Below, piece by piece: positions 1 through 6,638 of a DNA stretch of 11,219 nt. Every line of letters starts with the position of its first letter. Positions within the stretch are counted from its first letter, which is position 1. Where the stretch lies: NCBI GenBank assembly GCA_047605205.1, contig JASGGE010000129.1, positions 1 to 11,219 on the forward strand. The letters run 5' to 3'. The position numbers and the translations under genes were made by a program. The notes under the pieces were generated by a model that was not told the origin of the DNA, did no database searches, and saw nothing but the letters and a program-made list of their open reading frames with translations. Source of the stretch: Siphonobacter sp047605205. Its GTDB lineage: Bacteria; Bacteroidota; Bacteroidia; Cytophagales; Spirosomataceae.

Positions 1-50
1 ACAAAGGCTGAGAAAACGAATATGACGGTGGTATCAATAACTGAATTCAT
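1..50 (-). other. Partial open frame running off the left edge, in phase with the esterase fragment
   Basis: After the TGA at 59-57, the same frame continues K-S-M and then, from ATG 50-48, N-S-V-I-D-T-T-V-I-F-V-F-S-A-F to the edge. It may be the interrupted remainder of the esterase, since S-V-I-D-T-T-V-I-F resembles the beta-strand expected just before the family's G-D-V-W segment. It could instead be the hydrophobic start of a separate membrane or secreted protein. Only about 16 codons are visible, so neither reading is firm. Confidence 0.25.
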
Positions 51-56
51 AGATTT

Positions 57-299
57 TCAATAATCCTGGGTGCGAAAAGACGAGGCCGGAAAGGTTACTT
101 TCCACTGGCCTTTTACATCCTGCTTCTGGCCAGCAAAGTCCACCGAAAAAGAAGAATTTGCGGGAGCCCATCCCCAAAACTGAACAGGTTTCTCAGGCTG
201 AAGCACCCTATTATCACCGAAGAAATAGAGCATGCGAGTTTGCCCCTGAGCAAAACCCATGCTCGGCCAAACGAGTGATATGATGCTTAGTCGTTTCAT
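57..299 (-). pseudogene. N-terminal fragment of a second sialate O-acetylesterase-like gene, stopped at codon 81
   Basis: The 80-residue product has a signal-like start (ending F-A-Q, about residue 18) and then M-L-Y-F-F-G-D-N-R-V-L-Q, E-K-P-V-Q-F-W-G-W-A, V-D-F-A-G-Q and G-Q-W-K-V-T-F-P-A. This is the standard opening of multidomain sialate-O-acetylesterase-like proteins, which are usually 450-650 residues with the G-Q-S-N catalytic motif at roughly residue 100 or later. The fragment ends at TGA (59-57) before any catalytic residue, so it cannot be an active esterase. Its ATG overlaps the preceding stop (ATGA, 299-296), suggesting it was once a working last or penultimate gene. The same frame is open again after the TGA to the window edge. 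A nonsense mutation, a small indel or a sequence error are all possible, and a genuine short secreted domain is less likely. Confidence 0.7.
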
Positions 300-1105
300 T
301 TTTTAGTAACAATTCGCTCTGCTACGGTTTTCCCAATGTGGTTCAGGGCTTCCTGATTATAATGCACAAAGTCTTTCATCCAGTTTTTATCAGCAAAATG
401 TTCGGCATCTTCATAGACAACATATACCTTGGATAACCGGCTGGCTACATTCCGCTGAGCCGCTCGTACGGCCTGGTTACCAATGGGTTCACGGCCTTGC
501 TGATTTCCCGTCAGAACGATATAAAAAGGCACCTTTTCATGTAATTCCGAACGAAAGCGTTTGATGAGATTTTCAAGTGTTGTTTCGTATTCTTCAGGGG
601 TTAACTGATGGTCAAAAATGGCGTTAGCATCTCGTTCTCCCTGAAGCCAGATAATGCCTTTTACCTTTGCCTTCGTTTTCTTTTCAGCCTGTTGGATTTT
701 CCGGACGGAGTTATTAAAAAGTGGTATTTTACCTTCTGGATACCAGGTACCCATACCACTTAATTCAGCCTTGTTATGAGCAGAACTGCCCCCTCGTGCA
801 GTTGCCACAATTACTACCTGGCGGCCTGTTAATTCCTGGTAGCGTTGAGCAAAAGCGGGCCAGGCACTTCCTGTATTAGCCGCCTGAAAGTCCAGAGCAT
901 TTTCTCCGACCGGATCACGTAGTGGTACCAGCGAATCCCCTTTAGATCGATATTCCAGAGCTCCTTTTACCTGAACGGATTGCTCGGCAGTACCCTGCCC
1001 TACCGAATTACTTTGCCCGGCTACTACAAAAAGAGCTTTCTTCTGCCCAAATGATTTGGTCATACTTAGTACTCCAATCAGCAGAACGAGTGATACCTTT
1101 TTCAT
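296..1105 (-). CDS. SASA/DUF303-type carbohydrate acetylesterase (sialate O-acetylesterase domain), secreted
   Basis: Predicted exported serine esterase that removes O-acetyl groups from a sugar or polysaccharide. The 269 residues contain a Sec signal (about 1-20, ending S-F-G-Q) and then one SASA domain. Visible motifs are VVAGQSNSVGQG with the nucleophile in G-Q-S-N (Ser32), the N-terminal T-G-S-A-W-P segment (78-83), ATARGGSSAHNKAE (101-114), the conserved IIWLQGERDA (151-160) and a C-terminal D245-F-V-H248-Y giving the catalytic Asp/His. All catalytic elements are therefore present and the length is normal for a single-domain member. The family includes acetylxylan (CE6-like) and sialate esterases, so the name 'sialate' should not be taken as the substrate. 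It begins inside the previous gene's stop (ATGA, 1105-1102) and its own stop overlaps the following start in the same way (299-296). Confidence 0.92.
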   Translation of the reverse strand: MKKVSLVLLIGVLSMTKSFGQKKALFVVAGQSNSVGQGTAEQSVQVKGALEYRSKGDSLVPLRDPVGENALDFQAANTGSAWPAFAQRYQELTGRQVVIVATARGGSSAHNKAELSGMGTWYPEGKIPLFNNSVRKIQQAEKKTKAKVKGIIWLQGERDANAIFDHQLTPEEYETTLENLIKRFRSELHEKVPFYIVLTGNQQGREPIGNQAVRAAQRNVASRLSKVYVVYEDAEHFADKNWMKDFVHYNQEALNHIGKTVAERIVTKK

Positions 1106-3666
1106 TCCAGATCAATGGCTAATACTTCGACTCCGAAACCGGAGAGTTCATAGGTTGTTCCTGATACTGCTTTGCCCGTTGTCAGACTTTTGATTGATTT
1201 CGTTTTTGCTCCTGTTTTATATTGTTCGGGATGCAGTTCAAGGTTGAACGATGTTGTCTGCAGGCGGTCATTTAGTAAGACTACATAGATTCGATTAGCC
1301 GTTTCAGACTTAGCCAGGATATAGTCAATCACCGGACTGCTGGGTTTTGCTACGTTTTCCCGAATAAACAAGCTGGCTTTATCACCGTAAATGGTTCCGG
1401 CCTCAAAACCGTATGTCTGATGAGGACCAACTTTAGGTGTGACAAATCCACGGGGGAAATTTACTTTCCCATTAGTACGCAGCTCTGCTTCGGCCATCAG
1501 ATAATCGGTAATCCAGCCAATTTGCCACCAGGCGTGGTGCGGGTATGGCCCGGCTCCTTTATTCATCGTTTGCCAGTAATAGGAAGCTACACTCGTTTTT
1601 TGATCCACAAAAGCATCCCGACCGATTGCTCCAGCCCGAGCCATATCTGCAAAAATGGGCTCTTTTGTTAGCTGATACATGCGGATAAACATCCCGGCAT
1701 GGCTGCATAACTGAATGGGCCCATTACGAACCGCTGACCCAAAAATGCCACCATGTTCGAAGCTGAGACCCGACTGAGCAATCTCCCAGTCTTCCCGCTT
1801 AGTGCCATTCACTGTTTTGGTAGTATGAGATGGAATAGGATGCGTATAAATGGAGCTTGTATAGATTTTGGCTGTTGTGATGGCTCCCTGCTGGTATTTG
1901 GAATCTTTGGTTAGATCGTACAAATCAAGTAAAGCTTGTGCAGACTGGCCAGTGGCAAAGTCAGGTGCATAGCGGGCATCCCCGCACACCCCTAAGAAGT
2001 ATCCTGTTGCAACCGCATCTTTCAAAAACCAGTCGGCTCCCTTACGGGCAGCAGCCAGGTATTTAGGATCTTTTAGAATACGATAAGCAACAATGAGCCC
2101 ATAAAAAGTAGGCCGTACATCAGGAATATCTTTAAATATCTCCTGATCCGTATGGTGATCATAAGCAACCGCCCAGCTTCCGTTTGGTTTCTGGGTACGC
2201 AGCAGAAATTCGGCCCCTGCTTTTAGCTTTTCCCTTAATTCGGTATTCGCAGGTTCAAAAAGTAACATATTACCAATGTCGAGCATGGTATAATAGGTTA
2301 CTGCAATGGGCTCTACTACTTCCCCCCACTCCTCTACAAACTTCTTCGATTTGGCCAAGTAGTATTGTCCTTCAATTGCTCCCTTGAAGAAACCATGATC
2401 AGCCTGCTGGGCAATTTTGAAGTTCAAGGCATAAGGCAATACATTCCTGGTTAGCTCTGGGTCGGCAGTTGATTTGGCCAGATACCACATGGCTCCATAA
2501 TCGGCGTTTTTCATGGCATCTTTGTTTGAACCAACCACTCCACCCAAATACGACTGAGCACCAATTTTCAGGCCTTTATACTCTTCGATATTCCACAAGG
2601 ACGTTACCGGATCAGTCAGATAGTGATGCATTCTTTCTACCCGATTTGACAAGGCCTGAGTACTCTGCCGAAGAGCTAAGCCATCTTTAAATTGATAGAC
2701 ATCATATACCGCATGCTTGATAGCCTTAAACCAATCACCCGTAATCAGACTGTACCGAAAACCATACTGAATCGATCCTCCTTCTTTTAACGCAGACTTC
2801 GCTTCCCCCAATACCGGATAATAAACTGTTGGCGTTAGTTGTGATTTTCGGTTTTTGTGCGAAAGTCCAATAAACCAGTCTGTCTGTGTGATGTGATCTT
2901 TCGCCCAAGGATCACGAGCTAAACCGGGTTCTGGAATGAGTGAAATGGTTACGCCACTTTTGGTAGATACCAGTGGGCATAAGGTACTGGCACACCGCTC
3001 CCGGTAGACAATGGGTAACTCCGGAACGCCCATACCGTATGCATAGGCTTTCACGAAATCTTTCTGAATGGCATTGCCCTGAAAATAACCCGGCACCGTA
3101 GCCCAGGCCAGCTGAGATTCGGTAACAGGAGCCAGCGTTGGGCTTGCCAGGGAATAATATCCTTGCTTTTTCGCCTTTAAGGTCTGGCTAACCAGTATGT
3201 CATTCGGGAAACGTTCATCGAATTTCCAGTCCGTAATAATGATTGCCTGAGGCGTTTCTTGTTCGAATTGAAGATGATTTTTACTTATCTGTTTCCCTTT
3301 GCTAAAAAAGAAATGTTCTGGTGTACCAGCAATATTGAGTGAAACAGCATTGGTACTTTCCGCCCACTGTTCTTTTTGATAGTGATAGTTATTTTCCGGG
3401 AAAGTTCCTCCGGTATTCATCTGAAACGTTCGGGCAGCTCCCGGAGCCGGTTTTTCATTAGAGAACAATAGAGTTCCCTCTCCTGAAGGCTTAGGTAATA
3501 CTGCCCAGCTTTTCCCTTTTTTCACTGCCAGTCTGGTTAACTGCCAGCCCGGTCCTTTTTGCTGCCAGGTTAGTTCCAGCTGATCATTTTTGAGCGAAAG
3601 AACCGTTTGGCCATGAGCGGCTATTAAGCCAAGCCAGTTCAATAAAATCAAAAGACTATACTTCAT
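1102..3666 (-). CDS. Large secreted protein, probable alpha/alpha-toroid (six-hairpin glycosidase-like) enzyme
   Basis: I cannot name the exact family. The 854-residue product has a Sec signal peptide (about 1-20, ending A-H-G-Q), a long beta-rich N-terminal region (about 22-310) like the beta-sandwich domains of toroid lyases and hydrolases, a helical middle (about 315-730) and a short beta-rich C-terminal domain (about 740-854). The middle has the repeating helix-pair pattern of an alpha/alpha toroid, for example KLKAGAEFLLRTQKPNGSWA (481-500), DPKYLAAARKGADWFLKD (533-550), TGQSAQALLDLYDLTKDSKY (572-591) and YPHHAWWQIGWITDYLMAEA (708-727). Aromatic and acidic residues (W497, D502, H504-H505, E637-H638, H709-H710, W713-W714) could line a sugar cleft. 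A polysaccharide lyase, glycoside hydrolase or epimerase-like function would all fit. Its stop overlaps the next start by ATGA, implying translational coupling to the acetylesterase. Gene reality is certain; the fold is probable and the activity unknown. Confidence 0.82.
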   Translation of the reverse strand: MKYSLLILLNWLGLIAAHGQTVLSLKNDQLELTWQQKGPGWQLTRLAVKKGKSWAVLPKPSGEGTLLFSNEKPAPGAARTFQMNTGGTFPENNYHYQKEQWAESTNAVSLNIAGTPEHFFFSKGKQISKNHLQFEQETPQAIIITDWKFDERFPNDILVSQTLKAKKQGYYSLASPTLAPVTESQLAWATVPGYFQGNAIQKDFVKAYAYGMGVPELPIVYRERCASTLCPLVSTKSGVTISLIPEPGLARDPWAKDHITQTDWFIGLSHKNRKSQLTPTVYYPVLGEAKSALKEGGSIQYGFRYSLITGDWFKAIKHAVYDVYQFKDGLALRQSTQALSNRVERMHHYLTDPVTSLWNIEEYKGLKIGAQSYLGGVVGSNKDAMKNADYGAMWYLAKSTADPELTRNVLPYALNFKIAQQADHGFFKGAIEGQYYLAKSKKFVEEWGEVVEPIAVTYYTMLDIGNMLLFEPANTELREKLKAGAEFLLRTQKPNGSWAVAYDHHTDQEIFKDIPDVRPTFYGLIVAYRILKDPKYLAAARKGADWFLKDAVATGYFLGVCGDARYAPDFATGQSAQALLDLYDLTKDSKYQQGAITTAKIYTSSIYTHPIPSHTTKTVNGTKREDWEIAQSGLSFEHGGIFGSAVRNGPIQLCSHAGMFIRMYQLTKEPIFADMARAGAIGRDAFVDQKTSVASYYWQTMNKGAGPYPHHAWWQIGWITDYLMAEAELRTNGKVNFPRGFVTPKVGPHQTYGFEAGTIYGDKASLFIRENVAKPSSPVIDYILAKSETANRIYVVLLNDRLQTTSFNLELHPEQYKTGAKTKSIKSLTTGKAVSGTTYELSGFGVEVLAIDLE

Positions 3667-3696
3667 GCGTACGATGGTTATAGGAAGAATTTTGGC

Positions 3697-5499
3697 TTAC
3701 GGGCGATTTGGTGGCGTTTCGTCTTTAATAACAGCCATAAACTCGTCCAGATGATCTTTATAAACACCCCGCGGAGAGGTATTATATTTTTTTGCAATGG
3801 CTGCTGCATAACCCACCACTTCGCCCATCATACCACAAGTACGCATCACCCTTGTACTACCAAAGGCTACGTGAGTAGTACTGATATTACGACCAGCCAT
3901 GAAGAGGTTAGGAATATTGCGGGAATACAGACAGCGATAGGGAATGGTATAAGGTTGAACTTTAATGTGTTTGGTGCTGGCAAAGAACTCCTGCCCTTCG
4001 AAATACTGTTTGTTTTTGGCATCGGGGAAGTGGAGGTCAATCGTCCAGGTGGCGGTGGCGGTTCCGTCAGGGTACATTTTCCCTTCCTGGATATCCATTT
4101 GGGTTAGGATATGGTCGCCCAGCAATCTTCTTGATTCGCGTTTGCCACCGATATAAGCTACCCAAACCAGTTGTTTCTTGCCGTATTTAGCTTGTTTGTT
4201 ATGTTTTAGATAAGACCAGTTTCCATAGATAGCCCGCAGATTATGATCCCGGATTTTTTCTGCGTCAGTAATGGTATTAAAATTTCCGAAGCCGGTTTCC
4301 CATTCCCAGTCGGACCGATCTTGATCGACATAATACTCATCTGAAAAAGGCAAGGCCCAAGGAGTTAAGGGGAAAGAATTAACCGAATCGCGATCAACAG
4401 AAGCCCAGAGATTTGACGTACCCAGCGTGAAATTATCTTCTTTTTCGGCCGCTAATGATTCGCCTGTTTCTGCCTTACTTTCCCGGCCCATGCGGTAATC
4501 CGCTCCGGCCAGAAAGCCAATGGTTCCGTCACCGGTGCAGTCAGCAAAGTAGGTTCCTGAAAAGCGGTATTCCTGATTGGTAGCAATATCCCGGCCTACC
4601 ACAGCGGCAATAGCATCCTGATTTTTTTCGACCTGATACACAAAAGTGTTCAGGAATAACTTGATGTTTTTCTCTGCTTTGACAATGGCTATTTTCCGGG
4701 CGTCTCCATATTCATTGCCATCTGGATGTCCATTTCCAGGATCGCCATTATCCATTTCCCGAACAATACGACCTAATTTGGGGTAATGATTCTTGTCGGT
4801 CTCTCCTTTTAAATGCACCCGTACTTCAGAACTATTGTTACCACCTAACATGGGGCGGTCCTGAATCAGGGCCACTTTTAATCCCTGGCGAGCAGCCGAA
4901 ATAGCCGTACAGGTTCCGGCAATGCCGCCACCAATTACCACCAGATCAAACTGACCAGCGTCAATAGGTTTATTAGTTAAGCCAAGCTGTTTCCGACGGA
5001 AAGTGGTTAGTTCTTCAAGTTTATTAGGAGGCGTGAACTTGGGGGCATCCGTAAACAGAATAGCATCACACCGCCCATTAAAGCCTGTTAAATCGTGCAA
5101 AGCCAGATTGACTTCTGTATTTTTAACATCAATTTCCCCACCTGAATACCATTTCCATTCATCTGAACCACTTTCACCAAAGGTTGTAGGTAAGGCTTTC
5201 CCATCTACGAGTAGTTGAAATTTCCCCGGCCCTTTTGGGAAAGGAGCCCAGTCTTTCGTACGTACCCAAATCTGATACTTCCCTTTTTTAGGAAAACTTA
5301 CCGTAGTCGTTGCATCCTTCACTGGCTGGCCCATACCATGAGCCATAATGTACGACGACCCCATTACGACAAAAGATTGCTGGTCAATTACCCAGCCACC
5401 TTTTTCGCTAAGTGATTCCGCCTCAACGAACACTTGGTTCTGAGCAAAAAGCTTAAGCACTACTAGACAAAGTACAAGGACTGAATAAAGTATTTTCAT
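3697..5499 (-). CDS. Secreted FAD-dependent oxidoreductase (FAD_oxidored family) with N-terminal beta-sandwich domain
   Basis: Predicted exported flavoenzyme of the PF12831-type FAD-dependent oxidoreductases; its substrate is unknown, with a sugar or glycan the natural guess in this locus. The 600 residues show a Sec signal peptide (about 1-20, ending L-F-A-Q), an N-terminal domain (about 22-151, VEAESL, then KGKYQIWVRTKDW, then a D-A-I-L-F-T-D end) that looks like a galactose-binding or CBM-like beta-sandwich, and a catalytic part from about 180. There I see the Rossmann dinucleotide motif FDLVVIGGGIAGTCTAISAA (Gly190, 192, 195), the family block MLGGNNSSEVRVHL (217-230), ADCTGDGTIGFLAGADYRMG (319-338), GKRESRRLLGDH and the C-terminal FAD-contact block LFMAGRNISTTHVAFGSTRV (532-551). 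No Tat twin-arginine is present, so FAD would be loaded after Sec export. It starts 11 bp after the flavinylation-motif gene and ends 30 bp before the toroid gene. The FAD family is secure, the reaction is not. Confidence 0.92.
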   Translation of the reverse strand: MKILYSVLVLCLVVLKLFAQNQVFVEAESLSEKGGWVIDQQSFVVMGSSYIMAHGMGQPVKDATTTVSFPKKGKYQIWVRTKDWAPFPKGPGKFQLLVDGKALPTTFGESGSDEWKWYSGGEIDVKNTEVNLALHDLTGFNGRCDAILFTDAPKFTPPNKLEELTTFRRKQLGLTNKPIDAGQFDLVVIGGGIAGTCTAISAARQGLKVALIQDRPMLGGNNSSEVRVHLKGETDKNHYPKLGRIVREMDNGDPGNGHPDGNEYGDARKIAIVKAEKNIKLFLNTFVYQVEKNQDAIAAVVGRDIATNQEYRFSGTYFADCTGDGTIGFLAGADYRMGRESKAETGESLAAEKEDNFTLGTSNLWASVDRDSVNSFPLTPWALPFSDEYYVDQDRSDWEWETGFGNFNTITDAEKIRDHNLRAIYGNWSYLKHNKQAKYGKKQLVWVAYIGGKRESRRLLGDHILTQMDIQEGKMYPDGTATATWTIDLHFPDAKNKQYFEGQEFFASTKHIKVQPYTIPYRCLYSRNIPNLFMAGRNISTTHVAFGSTRVMRTCGMMGEVVGYAAAIAKKYNTSPRGVYKDHLDEFMAVIKDETPPNRP

Positions 5500-5515
5500 A
5501 GCGTTAGAGGTTAAT
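5497..5515 (-). promoter_or_regulatory. Start-proximal leader element of the FAD oxidoreductase gene
   Basis: The bases ATTAACCTCTAACGCT immediately precede the ATG at 5499 and match the susC leader at 17 of 19 positions including the start codon. The TAA stop of the upstream flavinylation-motif gene (5513-5511) lies inside this element, so termination of one gene and initiation of the next are adjacent. Whether the match reflects a shared initiation signal or chance is open. Confidence 0.4.
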
Positions 5516-6524
5516 TGGGATGGTTTTTCATCCGGTAAGCCTTCATCTGAGCAATAACTTCTGCTTGCTTAGGCTTTTTAGCATCCAGCATTTTATAAAT
5601 CCCGGCTGCGTAATCTGGCGTGATGGTTTGCAACTGAGCTGCTAATACTTCCATCGTTTGAGCCGATAGCTTAGGTTGCTTATTCAGCAGAGCGATCATT
5701 TTTTTAAATTGCTCTCTATTTGCTTTGTCTAATGCAGCCGCAAGGTTTAAGGTCAAGCCTTCTTGTAAGGAAATGACTTCCAGTTTCTTCAAAATGGCGG
5801 TTTGTAACGCATAATTCGCTTCCTGATAGGTCGCCCATAACCATTGCTGGGAAGACCGGCTGGTAAATACCTGCGGATTGATTTGCTGCAAAGCATGCCG
5901 GGCAGTAAACACATTCTTACCACGAATTACCAGTAATAGATCCGGCAAAAACTCTTTCCGGTTCATTACCTTATCCATTGCCCAGTATTGGTAATGGTGG
6001 TTTTGGCTAGCCAGAAACCGGTGCATCAGGTCGTCAGTGGTGAGTGAATCGGTAATGTGCTGCATCTGCTTTACCCCTCCGCCATAGGCAATGTGCCAGA
6101 GGGTATAGCAGGTATAAACGGCCCCTTCGATTACTTCACTTCGAATCGTTTTTAGCGTCGCCCCCGTTTTCGCATCAACCGAATCAGCTAGCTTATCCTG
6201 ATCTGGGGTGATCAAATCATAGATAGATACCTCCCCTAAGATCGAATTCGGATTAGCCAGAATATCCTGAAGCTTGTTATAATTTTCTTCCGTAAATTCC
6301 TTATGATCCATTTTGGTTAACACCTTACCCGTTGGCAAATCATAACGGATATAGTTTCCCAGCAAATCCCAGTAAAAATTGATATACACGGGTTTACATT
6401 CACCCGTATAGCATACCGGGGTAAAAATATTCCGGTAGAAATACGACGGCCGGTTGGCTTCATCATAAACCAGATTCAGCGTGTAAGCCGTCGTATCGTT
6501 TTCCCGGACGAAAAAGGGTTGCAC
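5511..6524 (-). CDS. Putative covalently flavinylated (FMN-binding motif) protein with helical C-terminus
   Basis: No function is firmly known to me. Visible in the 337 residues are: a beta-rich N-terminal part containing C-Y-T-G-E-C (Cys38 and Cys43) followed by KPVYINFYWDLLGNYIRYDLP; the segment D117-A-K-T-G-A-T123 followed by EGAVYTCYTLWH; and an alpha-helical, HEAT-like C-terminal half from about residue 155. The D-x-x-[ST]-G-A-[ST] pattern is the attachment signature used by ApbE to link FMN to a Thr or Ser in NqrC/RnfG-type proteins, so Thr123 is the predicted flavin site. That reaction happens outside the cytoplasm, yet this reading frame opens only at a GTG (6524) and has no signal peptide. 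A better N-terminus starting at ATG 6616 lies in another frame across a nine-A run (separate entry). If joined, the product would be 368 residues. It follows susD and ends 11 bp before the FAD-enzyme gene, which suggests a shared redox role. The motif is clear; flavinylation and electron carriage are inferred. Confidence 0.75.
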   Translation of the reverse strand: MQPFFVRENDTTAYTLNLVYDEANRPSYFYRNIFTPVCYTGECKPVYINFYWDLLGNYIRYDLPTGKVLTKMDHKEFTEENYNKLQDILANPNSILGEVSIYDLITPDQDKLADSVDAKTGATLKTIRSEVIEGAVYTCYTLWHIAYGGGVKQMQHITDSLTTDDLMHRFLASQNHHYQYWAMDKVMNRKEFLPDLLLVIRGKNVFTARHALQQINPQVFTSRSSQQWLWATYQEANYALQTAILKKLEVISLQEGLTLNLAAALDKANREQFKKMIALLNKQPKLSAQTMEVLAAQLQTITPDYAAGIYKMLDAKKPKQAEVIAQMKAYRMKNHPN

Positions 6525-6529
6525 TCTTT

Positions 6530-6616
6530 CTATTGGATGGTGTCCAGACAGCGTTTTTTTTTCCTCTCTTCCGTTGGGAAAAACAGCAACGTCATCAACA
6601 GAATTAGTTCTCCCAT
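6530..6616 (-). CDS. Out-of-frame 5' end of the flavinylation-motif gene (short hydrophobic leader)
   Basis: An ATG at 6616, 22 bp after the susD stop, opens a 28-codon frame beginning M-G-E-L-I-L-L-M-T-L-L-F-F-P and running into T-E-E-R-K-K-K before ending at TAG (6532-6530). The hydrophobic stretch resembles a short export signal, though it lacks N-terminal positive charges and a clear cleavage site. The frame meets a run of nine A (minus strand, 6562-6554). Adding one A there, or a -1 shift, joins it to the downstream frame, giving KKKTLSGHHPIERVQPFF and so on. The downstream frame has no start codon of its own before the GTG at 6524, although it is open from a stop at 6635-6633. I therefore read this as the true 5' end of the next gene, split by a mutation, sequencing error, phase-variable tract or programmed slippage. 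Confidence 0.55.
   Translation of the reverse strand: MGELILLMTLLFFPTEERKKKRCLDTIQ
6554..6562 (-). repeat. Homopolymer run of nine A (coding sense) at the frame break
   Basis: Nine consecutive T on the plus strand (A9 in coding sense) sit exactly where the leader frame starting at 6616 must change to the main frame. In the leader frame the tract reads as three AAA Lys codons. Such A-runs are known sites for polymerase slippage during replication or transcription, for ribosomal -1 shifting, and for sequencing length errors. The sequence alone cannot tell these apart. Confidence 0.9.
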
Positions 6617-6638
6617 TATTTATACCAATCGCTTAAGC

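Noticed and set aside
296..1105. Reading the esterase as evidence for sialic-acid use
   Set aside because: The SASA domain name is historical and family members act on many acetylated sugars; no other sialic-acid gene is visible.
1420..2690. Three plus-strand open frames of 67-83 codons
   Set aside because: All are antisense to the 854-residue secreted protein gene and show no conserved motifs or credible start context.
3751..4107. 118-codon plus-strand open frame
   Set aside because: It lies entirely opposite the well-supported FAD oxidoreductase gene, over its conserved C-terminal FAD block, and its product shows no recognisable domain.
6631..6638. Palindrome GCTTAAGC right after the susD stop, as a possible terminator or operator
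   Set aside because: Only 8 bp with no loop and no following T-run; the next start is 22 bp after the susD stop, so a terminator here is unlikely.
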